A DNA stretch of 14,888 nucleotides from Larix sibirica. Taxonomy: Eukaryota; Streptophyta; Pinopsida; Pinales; Pinaceae. This document shows positions 1 through 8,610 of this stretch, in pieces. How positions within the stretch are numbered: the stretch's first letter is position 1; each line of letters begins with the position of its first letter. The stretch lies in assembly GCA_004151065.3 (NCBI GenBank), contig NWUY0300035803.1, forward strand, positions 10,441 through 25,328. The letters run 5' to 3'. Position numbers and translations under genes: made by a program. The notes under the pieces are model-generated. The model did not search any database. It saw only the letters and a list, made by a program, of their open reading frames with translations, and was not told the DNA's origin.

Positions 1-1190
1 TTCCAAGGAATATAAAATATTCCAACACATTCATTTTAACATTGTTCACTGTGTGTTATTTTTCACATTTAGATTACATTCTTTTTGTACTCTTATCACT
101 GCCTTTATATTGGCTCTATTTGACTTACCTCAAAGATACTTTCATCCTCACAATATATCTCTCTTATATAATTCTCCAACATACATTCTTCAAAATTATA
201 TACTATCTTTACACTCATCAAACTTCACATTCCTTTAAATAACATTTGTACATATAAACCCCATCACACTTCTGGTCCCGGCCCAGGTTTACTAGTACCA
301 ACTGGACTCAGTGATCTACTCCAACTCTAGCTCCACTTATGTACAGATGCAGGTTTCCCCTAGTCCTAAAGAAAAAACTCCAATCACACTTCCATAAACT
401 CCACCACACGTTCTATATTTCCCTTTCTTTAACTACACTTTATTTTTTTACATCTTTTCTTGAGGGCGCCAACTCATAACCACACTTAAAAGTTTTTCAA
501 AAGACTTTTAAATCATTTTTCAACTAAAAGGTGTTAGGTATGGAGAGAACAATAAATAAAACTCTCAAAGGAAAAAATAGAATAAAAAATGATAAGCCCC
601 TTGAAAACTTATATGACGGTTTGATGATGAATATACCTTTATTTAATAATATTTTCTTTTGTACGTTTATTTGACAATATCTTTCTTATGTGACTACAAT
701 ATTGTCCTTGCACTAATGTCAAACCATACATCATAGTAATCCATATACCTTGTTTGCATATAATGCATCCAAACTTAGCGTTGTACATGTATTGAATATG
801 CGAGCACTACATGCAAAAGAGTCGATACCTTTCCAATTTGAAAATGCTTAGCGGCGCCGACCAAAAGACTTTTTAAGGCCAAAAGAAATAAAGACATTGA
901 AGATGACAAGAAAACGCCATATTGCCCCATGGATAAGTGGGCTCCTCGATTCCCTATTCGTTTATACAAGATTTGGTAGGGAAGTGAAGATTCTGAAAAA
1001 AAAATATTAAAACTCAATTATTTTTTATTAAATAAAAAATTTCTTAAATTTGATAAAAATATTGTCGAAAGTTATTATTTATTTTTTAATTAAAAAAATA
1101 CACATTGTATTACTATTTTATAAATATTTGCAAATTTTAATTTTTTTTAAATAATTATTTACTTCCCATTTCAAGAATAATATTCATGGC
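1..1190. other. AT-rich non-coding stretch
   Basis: I recognise no gene here. Short open frames at 42-242 (plus) and 775-1017 (minus) have low-complexity, Phe/Leu/Ser-rich translations with no family motif. A slightly GC-richer patch lies at about 770-970. From about 1000 on, the sequence is nearly all A and T, with poly-A and poly-T runs. It is most likely decayed repeat DNA, but no element ends can be seen. Confidence 0.6.
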
Positions 1191-1252
1191 TTCACTTTTT
1201 AATTATTTATATTTAAATTTATTCACTTTTTAATTATTTATATTTAAATTTA
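1191..1252. repeat. Perfect 31-bp tandem duplication (2 copies)
   Basis: Positions 1191-1221 and 1222-1252 are identical 31-bp units beginning ttcactttttaattattt. The sequence is pure AT-rich DNA with no open frame. The absence of any mismatch suggests a recent duplication, by slippage or unequal repair, in otherwise diverged sequence. Confidence 0.92.
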
Positions 1253-2306
1253 ATAAAGCATTTATAAAATTAAAAATTCATTATGTTAATTAAAAATTAA
1301 AAGTTATAATGGCGGAGAACTTTGAACATGAAATTTGCTCTTAAAAAATTTAATCTATTTTAAGAAGATCCAGATTGTTGAAATTCCAAATAGATAAATG
1401 GATCAAGCCATAAAAATAGACTTGTCAAAAAGTCTAAGTTTATCCACTTCTTAAGTCACTCCACTCAAAATAGGGTGTTGATAGCTTGCAAAAATTAAGA
1501 GTTGATTGAGTATTCAAAAAGTTGAATTCTTTGATGTGAAGGGTTATTTGAGTAATGGAAATAGTTTACGTTGATCTTGTTTTTTTACAAATGTTATTAT
1601 GTTGTTAGATTGGTTATAAGATGTATATGCTTTTAATTTGTTTTTTTAGGATGTAGATGTGAGATGTGGGTGCATGTGTATGATTAAAATCAAATACACA
1701 TGATGTGCACCTTTAAATTGATACTAGGATTCTAAAATCTCTTATTCAACAAGATACAAAAACTTTTTAAAATTTCAATGTCTTATTTCAAAAGTAGCTG
1801 CACTAAGAGGCACATTCTACAAGCTAGGGTGGATGCAATGCATCATGTAACATGGGCAATACTTATAAAGTGTGAAGGTCATTAAAAATATTAATGTAGG
1901 TCAACATTGTACTTGTATTCATCTTAACCTCAAAAGTGCAGGTTAATAGAGATCAAATCACCTAATTGCACCTTAAAAAAGTTGATCCCTCTAATTGCAT
2001 CTTGAGATGTTTGAACCCTCTTTACACTTGGTAAACCTAAGATTTAAATATATTATAATTATTATAATTTTACATTTGAAAATTAGTTCAAATTTTGCAA
2101 AAGCCACCTTTAATTCTTATAGATTTTCCAAACTTTGTTGCATAAAAAAATTTGGATCTCTCTCCATACTTCATAAATCATGGATCTTTTATAATAATTA
2201 TAAAACATATAAACATGAAACATATTAAACATCTATCATATTTTATTATTTAGTCAATTGAAAAAATAAAATATTTTTACTGATCTTTAAATCATCAATT
2301 GTAAAG
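1253..2306. other. Non-coding AT-rich stretch with a degenerate 29-bp tandem repeat
   Basis: No gene is supported. The frame at 1995-2228 (plus) is not recognisable. At 1962-1990 and 1991-2019 two adjacent 29-bp units share the start ctaattgca and the end ccct and differ at about seven positions, so this is an old tandem duplication. Nothing else shows clear structure. Confidence 0.55.
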
Positions 2307-2341
2307 ACTAGTTCATGAAAAATATTTTTTCATGAACTAGT
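2307..2341. repeat. Near-perfect 35-bp palindrome (hairpin or cruciform)
   Basis: The left arm actagttcatgaaaaa and the right arm, ending in catgaactagt, are reverse complements over about 16 bp around a centre of about 3 nt. It begins and ends with the SpeI-like hexamer actagt. No ORF, terminal repeats or target-site duplication accompany it. It is too short for a usual MITE and is best described as a strong inverted repeat of unknown origin. Confidence 0.85.
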
Positions 2342-2884
2342 TTCTATGGTTTTTATAAGCTTTTGTTCATTTTTGGACACTTGAGTCATTAGATTATGGA
2401 AGGAAAATATTTATAGCTTTTTGATATCTTTGAATAGATATGATGTAATGATAAAGATGTAAAGACTTGTGGAAGGAGTGATTAGTGATCTGTGTCAAAT
2501 CCATCATTGTACTTGTTTTATTTCAATATGAATATAAACAGTATGCTTTTTTCCGCTGGAAAAGAAAAAAACTTCGTAACTTTTTCAAGATATGTTACAA
2601 CATTCATTGTTAATACTTTATCATTTTAAAAGTTACGTTATAATATTAATTTCCATTGATAATAATGGGTGTGATGGCTTAGTTTATAATAGTGTATATA
2701 TTTTTGTCCTACTTGAAAATTAAAATATGTAATTTGGGAAAAAAATACATGTTTTTATTCAATAAGCTTATTTAAGTTATTAAATTGTAAATATAAAATT
2801 TAAATTTAAATATATAATTTGTAAAAAAGAAATAGATATTCTTAATCATTAAAATTTCTAAAATTATTAACTTTTGTGTGTTAA
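2342..2884. other. Non-coding AT-rich stretch
   Basis: I see no gene, no clear repeat and no element boundary in this stretch. It is strongly AT-rich with scattered poly-A and poly-T runs. Confidence 0.6.
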
Positions 2885-3100
2885 TTGGGTCAATCCAAGT
2901 GGTTGCGGGATGGAGTGTTACCCTCTCCACCTTAGTTCTATTATTATGAATGACATGTTGAGACCATAATGAATATATCATTGTAATGCCTTTGTGCCCT
3001 GTTGTTGATTTGACCTTGTGCCCTGAAGAGTCTAGAGTTTATCTTGGGTACTATCCTAAAAACTGAGGGGAAGTACTCGAGGGTTTCTCCCGAGTGTTGT
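2885..3100 (+). mobile_element. Possible tRNA-derived SINE
   Basis: A GC-richer block of about 215 bp stands out from the AT-rich surroundings. Near its start is gggtcaatccaagtggttg, which resembles the region around a tRNA-like pol III A box. About 40 bp later, ccttagttctatt sits where a B box (GGTTCRANNCC type) would lie, but it is a poor match. Near the far end, 3075-3095 forms a short hairpin (actcgaggg / cccgagt), followed by a TG-repeat tail. The layout (A box, B box, unrelated body, simple-repeat tail) fits a SINE. I found no target-site duplication and cannot name a family. Confidence 0.33.
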
Positions 3101-3127
3101 ATGTGTGTGTGCGCACGTGCGCACGCA
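3098..3127. repeat. Alternating purine-pyrimidine tract with a 16-bp perfect palindrome
   Basis: Thirty consecutive bases alternate purine and pyrimidine: a TG repeat passing into GC/GT steps. Positions 3109-3124 (gtgcgcacgtgcgcac) are a perfect self-complementary palindrome. Such GT/GC tracts are known to favour left-handed Z-DNA and cruciform extrusion; that they do so here is inference. A TA repeat follows at about 3147. Confidence 0.85.
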
Positions 3128-3149
3128 AGCGAGCGTGCATGTGTAGATA

Positions 3150-4366
3150 TATATAGCAAAAAAATGGCTTTTGTATTAAAAAAAATGTTGTAGCCAAACA
3201 ATTCAACATATTAAATACAAAATTAATAGTGAGATTGTCTTAAAGAGTTCAATTTATTTCAAAATGTCTACATAATTGCTCCCCAATTGACATTTTCTTG
3301 TTATTCTAGGGTTGGGGCTAGCTAAAAGACTAGTATACTTCCATACAAACTTGTCTAATAACAAAACTATCTTTAAAAATATTTAATTTGTTCACCTGAT
3401 TTTGTTGTCATGCCCACTAGGGGTGATCTTTTGATTTTTAGCCTTTGAAGAAAGGATTATTGAGGTTACATATTTTAATTGATCTGAGAGTTGTTGAACT
3501 GTCTTCTCCTCTCAAGCTTCCATCTTATCTAGGCCAAGTGATCCAAATAAGATGATTATACTTGTTAGTTTCCTAAGTTCTTCGAATCTCGGTCACTACT
3601 CCAATTCCAATTGCACAATTCTATTATGCAATAATCTAATCTTATCATTTGTTTCCATCAAATTTTTTTTGTTACTTTCTTCTCATATTTCTACCATCAT
3701 TTTCTTTTACCTTCCTTCAACTTCTCAGTTTGAGTATTGTGATTGATGACTTTGTCACTATAACATCTATATATCCCTTGCCTACTTATGCTCCCACTCT
3801 TTTGGCCAAGGTTCCTGTCTCCTCTCATACAGAGCTAAGCATTCTTGCTCCTCAACCTAGTGCCTTTAACATCTTGTGGTAGGTCTTTGAAGTTATGTTA
3901 CCTCATAACATGCACACATGTTAGGGTGCTCATGTTGATTATTCATTCCACTAATATTTAGACCTACAAAAAAGTGATGGGGTATCTGATTGGGATTAAT
4001 GTTGTCCAAACTTCTTACAACAAACCAAATGAACATGCACTCAACTTCACTAGATTTCCCAATTTTGTGACTAGAAAACAAAATTGCATAGACACAAGAG
4101 AAGTAAGAAATGACCAATTAACCAGAGAAATAAATATGTAAATCATATAAACCTCATTTTTTCATTTTCCTTCTCTTGTTTGTTTGGAATTGAGCTTGAA
4201 TGAAAAATGTTTCCTTTCATCTCTCTTTTATATATATTCTTATCTAACTTAAGCGACTTCATTGTAAAAAGAAAAAAAAAGTGAATAAACCTAACATTTA
4301 CACTCATTCCACCTAGTTAATTTATATTGTTAGTTTAGTTAAATTAATTTAGAAATATCAAATTCC
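3150..4366. other. Non-coding stretch, no recognised gene
   Basis: Overlapping open frames at 3552-3746 and 3649-3882 (plus) and 3893-4117 (minus) were read. The second ends in a Pro/Thr/Ser-rich segment vaguely like the linker of copia polyproteins, but no protease, integrase, RT or RNase H motif is present. No LTR, primer-binding site or polypurine tract could be placed. A poly-A-rich patch lies near 4264-4280. Confidence 0.5.
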
Positions 4367-4684
4367 CCCTTAAATAAACATCTTACACATTTTCAAATCC
4401 TTTTTAAATCATATTAGGAAAGTCTTAATCAATCAACCTTGGGTTATCACAAATTGTTTCTAATCTTGCCTCTACTAACTTTTTCTTTTATAAGATTTAA
4501 CAAAACTAAGTAGTGACTCTCTTGCTTATCCAAATCTCTTTTTTAGCTTCACTATTCTCCTTTTAATACATATCTTACACATTCTCAAATCTTCTTAACT
4601 CACATTAAGGAACTCTTAATTAATCAATCCCTTGTTCTTGTAGATTGTCTCTCTTATTGTTTCATTTTCATTTTATAAGATTTA
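4367..4684. repeat. Diverged direct repeat, two copies of about 130 bp
   Basis: Copy 1 (about 4367-4499) and copy 2 (about 4558-4684) match end to end. Shared landmarks in order are tcttacacat, ctcaaat/ttcaaat, a taatcaatc segment and, at the end, ttttataagattta. The offset is about 185-192 bp, with small indels and perhaps 75-80% identity by eye. A spacer of about 58 bp separates them. Copy 2 ends directly before the ambiguous base at 4686 and overlaps the last few codons of the LINE ORF2 remnant on the minus strand, so the duplicated block may itself be LINE-derived. Confidence 0.72.
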
Positions 4685-5402
4685 GNGCAAGAACCTTAAG
4701 CACTAAGGCGCCTTGCGTCACCATCTCTTCTTGTTTTAAAATTTGATCATTTTTCACCTCAAGATCCTTAATCATCTTGATATCCTCCTCAGAAATGGAA
4801 AGATCATCATTTTTTGTTCTAATCCTTCGTATATGTTCCTCCAAATTCTTAAACTCAGCCTCATCATTTTCTTTTTTTATCTTTCACCCATTGATTTACC
4901 ACACCTTTTAGCTTTCTTAATTTAATAACCAGGAGCTCCATAGGATTTAAACCTTCATCATTATCCCAACTTAACCAAGTGCTCCTTACAATGTCACAAA
5001 AATCATGATTTGACAGCCAAGCGCAATTAAATTTGAAAGGGTAATATAAATTTGGGGAATCCCCTTCAAATTGAAAGCCTAGATTGGCCAGTGATCATAT
5101 AATTTGGTTTTATCAACCCAAGTTCGATACCTATGAAAGGTTTGAAGAAACCCAGATTTAATAATAAACCTATCAAGCCTCTTGTGTATCCCCTCATTTC
5201 CACCACGACTATTTGTCCAAGTAGGCTCAAGAACATTGGGAACAATGTCGACCAAATCAAACCTATCAAGTAAACTGCTGAAAAAACCTGCCAATCCATC
5301 CAATTTAGCTGAGGGACACCAGACTTTTGTCAGAGAAGTAGTAAAATTTAGATCACCATCAAATATAATATTCCTCAATTCCAACAAACGAGACTGAGCC
5401 AA
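4668..5402 (-). pseudogene. LINE ORF2 remnant: endonuclease (EEP) domain C-terminal half and linker
   Basis: Intact LINE ORF2 protein nicks target DNA with this endonuclease and then reverse-transcribes the element RNA. The first open segment (5402-5079, 107 codons) carries the GDLNF box (residues 16-20, the GGDFN catalytic motif with one Gly changed), then WTNSRGG at 62-68, KRLDR at 74-78, and YDH at 102-104 in place of the catalytic SDH. A stop and frameshift follow near 5079. The next frame continues with FQFEGDSP and, further on, an acidic and basic linker with the pattern LEEHIRRI and ISEEDIKMIKDLE, down to a segment that mimics the WLKEGDxNTKFFH motif just before RT. It is not functional: it lacks the N-terminal half, has stops and has lost the RT. 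The ambiguous base at 4686 lies inside it. Confidence 0.85.
4686..4686. other. Single ambiguous base (N)
   Basis: This is the only undetermined base in the window. It sits between the end of repeat copy 2 and the LINE linker. The minus-strand reading frame carries through it, which argues for a miscalled or polymorphic base rather than a large gap. A hidden join between repeat copies is still possible. Confidence 0.95.
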
Positions 5403-5426
5403 ACAGGGTATTTTTTAAGGATTCTA

Positions 5427-5456
5427 ATATTATACTTAAGTATAGTATTCTAGGTG
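5427..5456. repeat. AT-rich imperfect palindrome
   Basis: The centre tatacttaagtata is a 14-bp perfect palindrome flanked by roughly complementary attctaata / tattctag arms. It lies in the AT-rich gap between the ORF1 and ORF2 remnants of the LINE, close to the inferred internal deletion point. Palindromes can promote such deletions, but that link is speculation. Confidence 0.6.
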
Positions 5457-5679
5457 ATTATTTTGGATTGAAAAAAAAAATATAGATAGGTAAACGAATA
5501 TTAAATATGAAACATACAATTTACTACTGAAACTTGTATACTTTGACGAATACTGTAATAAAAAAACATATTTAATGTATATTTAGGCAATATTTGAGAG
5601 TAAAAATGACCACTTAATAAATTTATTTTTTGGAAAAAATCCAAACAAGACCCAATTGGCAAAATTTTGTCCCTAAAAA

Positions 5680-6212
5680 TTACCTTGATTGAGGTTGAGA
5701 AAGATAAACTTTTGCAGTTTTGTTTGTTACAAACCAAACAAAAGTGTTACCCAACTTCATGTTTTCACCCATAAGTTTTACACTTAATTGGCATTTGTTA
5801 TAATCTAGTTGCTGCACATGCTTCCAACAGTCTAAAGTGAGTAAAATAGCTTTTGGTAAGGATTTTCAAGATTTACTTAGACACATGTTACATCCCTACC
5901 TTTGGTTCTAACTTGTCTATGTATTTTCCAAAGAGTGCTGCCCATATTCCACAAGAAATCTTCATTCCAACAATACAAAGGCAAGGGAGGAAGTTGAACC
6001 CAAACTGGAACAAAGGGAATGTCCAAATTTAGGTCAAAATCCAAAGCCCATTGGTTCAAATACATTCCTCTGGTGCCAAACAAGTATGAGCCATTATGGA
6101 AAATGAAATCTTGATCTTCTTTTGCTTTAAAGAGAAATACGTAAAAAAATCTACCACAAAATAGTAAGGCAACATCTCTTTGATCATAGCCATTCGATTT
6201 TTGTGCATCCAC
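5680..6212 (-). pseudogene. LINE ORF1 remnant: DUF4283 domain and broken zinc knuckle
   Basis: DUF4283 is a domain typical of ORF1-like proteins in plant LINEs and is followed by a CCHC zinc knuckle; the protein is thought to bind the element RNA. The open segment (6212-5877) shows the family pattern: KAKEDQD, then IFHNGSYLFGTRGMYLNQW, then the hallmark PVWVQLPPLPLYCWNED (near residue 68 on), then a GSTLWKI helix. After an in-frame stop the match continues with VNLENP and, one frame over, CWKHVQQLDY, and then in the third frame IKCKTYG with a following His, a degenerate zinc knuckle lacking a proper CX2CX4HX4C. The segment starts on GTG, not ATG, and the homology probably enters mid-protein. 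At least one stop and two frameshifts make it inactive. Weak ORF1-like reading may extend upstream to about 6420. Confidence 0.85.
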
Positions 6213-6874
6213 GTGTCCATAGATCTAAGAGAATGCTAAACAATTGTGAGTTGATCAATGTGACCCCTCTAACAAGGGCAATGGCCTTGAGACAAAAAGG
6301 GGTAGGTGGAAGATTGACTTGAGGAATCTAATCCAACTTCTTCACAAATTACTAAAGAAGAGACTTCTAGGTCATTTTGCTCGAGGAATGGACCAAGGCA
6401 ATGAATGTTGTAGCATTGGCATCAGGTGGGGGAGGACATCCCCCTCCTAGATCAGTAACCATGGTCACCAAGCACACAAAGCAACGAAGGTTCACTTCTA
6501 ATGTTTAAGAATGTCTCAAATGTTATCATTAACAAAGGTTTTTAATAATTATTTTATCATATTCTTATCAGAGCGATAAAATGATTAACAATAAGATTAA
6601 AGCTCCTTTTGAGACAAAGTTTTATTAGATGGAGTGCATGTGGTAATGTTATACACAACACATTTTATACTATATTGACATAAACTAGTTTTTTTTTAAG
6701 CTCATTCAACATCTCATCTTTAAATTAGTTAAACAAAATTAATTATTCACATTAACAATTCATCAATAAGCTCAAAGTAAATAGTTGCTCAAATTAACCA
6801 TTAATCACATCATCTTTGTGAGTTCCTAGTTTATACACATATTGACTCATTAATTATCACTAATTGTTATGAAT

Positions 6875-6950
6875 TGACAATGATACCCACCTTCATATTT
6901 TGACAATGATACCCACCTTCATTTTTTGACAATGGTACCCACCTTTAATA
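6875..6950. repeat. 26-bp tandem repeat, nearly three copies
   Basis: Units tgacaatgatacccacctt... start at 6875, 6901 and 6927. The first two differ only in their T-rich ends; the third has one further substitution (ggt for gat) and is cut short by about 2 bp. This is a minisatellite in non-coding DNA. Confidence 0.9.
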
Positions 6951-7392
6951 TCCACTCTGTTTTGGGATTGTTGGATGTTGTTGACAAATGTCCTTGACTA
7001 TTTATCTTCGGAGTCTCATGATTTTTTAGAAACTTGGCCCTAATTAGATATTGTTTAATAAATAGAAATGTGTTGAGTCTCCCTAACCGTGATTCTCTTT
7101 CTTCTTCTCATACAAATTTCAAAATTGTCTTGAACTCCCTCAACCACCTCCAACCTCTTGAGCTTTCCTTCCTCCAAATTGTTCTAATATTTGATTAATC
7201 CTTATCTTCAAAGTCCAATTTTCATTTGCATTTCTTTAGTATAAATCAAATATTTTTACTCACTCTTGTATTAAGATTTCTAATACTTTAAAGACTCTTT
7301 TCCTTTCCATTTCTTCAATATCAATCAAATATTGTTACTCATTTAAAAAACATTTCTATTAAGACTCCTTCCTCAATATTTTAGGAATTGTA

Positions 7393-7444
7393 AATACAAC
7401 CTACATAGATCCATGTTAAAATGGGATCTATGCAAGTTGTAAAT
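7393..7444. repeat. Foldback (inverted repeat, about 20-bp arms)
   Basis: The left arm acaacctacatagatccat and the right arm atgggatctatgcaagttgt pair over about 20 bp with two G-U-type mismatches and one bulge, around a 6-nt loop (gttaaa). As RNA this would be a small, stable hairpin. Its size is below that of a typical plant miRNA precursor, and no mature miRNA is recognised. Confidence 0.7.
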
Positions 7445-7624
7445 CAAGTCTCTCGAGATGCAAACCCTTTCTCAACATTTGCACTCTCAGCATTATTCAA
7501 GTATAGAATGCATAGTTTTAATTTATATAATTTGTGTAGTTATATATATATGCCATCATAAATGTTATAAATCTAATTTAAACCAACATGTTATTTTTAT
7601 AATATTTTATTATTTTTTATAAAG

Positions 7625-7634
7625 GACACGTGTC
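7625..7634. promoter_or_regulatory. G-box palindrome upstream of the CNOT9-like gene
   Basis: GACACGTGTC is a perfect 10-bp palindrome containing CACGTG at 7627-7632. This is the core bound by plant bZIP and bHLH factors and, in this flanking context, an ABRE-like element. It lies about 330 bp upstream of the ATG at 7967, a normal promoter distance. Function is inferred from position and motif only. Confidence 0.45.
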
Positions 7635-7734
7635 AACTCCAAATTAATATAGAAAAAATTATACATCCCCAACCAAATGCACCATTCAACACAAAACTAA
7701 AAATCATCGATCACAAAATTAATCATTTATATTA

Positions 7735-7741
7735 TATATAA
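7735..7741 (+). promoter_or_regulatory. Possible TATA box
   Basis: TATATAA occurs about 225 bp before the ATG at 7967. Immediately downstream the base composition changes from AT-rich to more balanced, as at the start of a transcribed region. With transcription starting about 30 bp further on, the 5' leader would be roughly 200 nt. AT-rich flanks make chance matches common, so support is modest. Confidence 0.35.
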
Positions 7742-7966
7742 TTGAGATGGACCTACCCTCACATTGAAGTAGCATGTCATGCGCCAAAAACAATTGGAAT
7801 TTTCACTACGTAGGTTAGGCTCAAGACATTTGGAAAGAGACCAAAGTTTCATGTCCCAGAAGACTACTGCATTTGGAAATCTGTGTTCAAGGCTCACCGA
7901 TTGAGTTGCAAAGTCCGGACAACGAATACTGCAATTCATTCACAATAACAATACGTTCGGAATAAA

Positions 7967-8583
7967 ATGACAGGAAGATTGGAGTCGTGGACACCAAACA
8001 ATTTTGCAGGCTCAAACTCAGCGCGCTCAGAGATGAGACCTTCGAAAATCACAATGTCGGATTCCTTCCACGCCAACCAGGCAGTCTATCACAACGTAGT
8101 CATGGAAGCTGAAGAACACCCCAATACCATGGAAGATCGAACTCTCGCGCTTCTTCAAGACTCCAAAATAGATCAAGGTTCACTTCCCCACCCATCAAAT
8201 TTTCTTGACAATCATCCATATTTCCATACAATTCTCTCTGAGCCATACAATCTGCTTAACTCTGTTATGCTGAATTTCTTTTAATGTTCATGCAAAGACC
8301 CTTTTGGAGTTTCACAACATACAATTCTCTCACAATTTAAGATCAGATATCTGTCGTTATTATTTATGGCTTTCTGTAACAATAATTGATAAGTGTTTGA
8401 ATTTTGTTAAAATATGAACTGGGTGCAGCGATTGGTGAGCACAAAGCGAGGAAAAGAGGAGGACGTAAGCATAAGGCGCAGTGGATGAAAAGACCCATGG
8501 CCTTATCAGAGGTCATTCTTGAGCTATACGACGAGGACTTACGAGAAAATGCGCTCAGATGCCTCAGCAATTACCTCAATGAG
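7967..8583 (+). CDS. CNOT9/Rcd1-like protein, exons 1-2 (5' partial gene, possibly a pseudogene)
   Basis: Exon 1 is 7967-8177 and exon 2 is 8429-8583, with a GT..AG intron of 251 bp between them (donor caag|gttcac, acceptor gtgcag|cg). Exon 1 ends in phase 1 and exon 2 restores the frame, giving 122 residues; exon 2 ends in phase 0 at a strong donor, gag|gtatgt. An in-frame TAA at 7946-7948 and an A at -3 support the start. Residues 1-70 are polar and unrecognised. Residues 76-86 (KARKRGGRKHK) look like a nuclear localisation signal. Residues 97-117 contain VILELYDEDLRENALRCLS, which lines up without gaps with the first helix of CNOT9 (pattern LVLDLxxPxLRENALxxLS). CNOT9 is the armadillo-like adaptor of the CCR4-NOT mRNA deadenylase. 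The rest of the roughly 260-residue domain is not seen, so this is either split by long introns or a truncated, diverged copy. Confidence 0.5.
8178..8428 (+). other. Intron 1 of the CNOT9-like gene
   Basis: It begins GTTCAC and ends GTGCAG and is T-rich toward the 3' side. Removing it joins the reading frame exactly. The frame of exon 1 stays open for about 100 nt into the intron (to 8284), so an unspliced product would end in an unrelated tail. Confidence 0.5.
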
Positions 8584-8610
8584 GTATGTTCATTTTTCAT
8601 ATTGATTCTG

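Larger units (their letters stand above)
4668..6240 (-). mobile_element. Decayed LINE (non-LTR retrotransposon), internally deleted
   Basis: Read on the minus strand, this stretch has the order expected of a plant L1-clade LINE: an ORF1 remnant with DUF4283 and zinc knuckle (about 6212-5680), then an ORF2 remnant with the C-terminal half of the DNase I-like endonuclease and the start of the linker to RT (5402-4668). Only about 280 bp separates the two recognisable parts, so the end of ORF1 and the N-terminal half of the endonuclease are missing. No RT domain follows at lower coordinates. Stops and frameshifts occur in both parts. No poly-A tail or target-site duplication was found. Calling it one element rather than two neighbouring fragments is inference from order and orientation. 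Confidence 0.75.
6241..7620. other. Non-coding stretch with small repeats
   Basis: No gene is recognised. The first 200 bp may be the worn 5' part of the LINE ORF1 described above. A GC-rich inverted repeat lies at about 6425-6450 (gtggggg / ccccctcc). The 26-bp tandem repeat and the foldback in this interval are listed separately. The remainder is AT-rich with no motif I can name. Confidence 0.5.

Noticed and set aside
852-862. ggcgccgacc near 852 and ggcgcc near 473 as LTR primer-binding or LTR-adjacent sites
   Set aside because: No LTR pair, TG..CA ends or polypurine tract could be found around either site.
775-1017. Minus-strand frame of 80 codons
   Set aside because: Hydrophobic and Ser/Leu-rich translation without a motif, in a region with no other sign of a gene.
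3649-3882. Plus frame with a Pro/Ser/Thr-rich end as a copia polyprotein linker
   Set aside because: Composition only; no diagnostic copia motif (such as the YVDD or GKGY boxes) was found in any frame nearby.
5182-5397. Plus-strand frame across the LINE endonuclease remnant
   Set aside because: It is the antisense shadow of the minus-strand ORF2 segment, which has clear endonuclease motifs.
7727-7939. Minus-strand frame of 70 codons upstream of the ATG at 7967
   Set aside because: No recognised domain, and it overlaps the likely promoter and 5' leader of the plus-strand gene. It is probably open by chance in balanced-composition DNA.
8364-8570. Minus-strand frame of 68 codons opposite exon 2
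   Set aside because: It is the antisense shadow of the CNOT9-like exon and shows no motif of its own.
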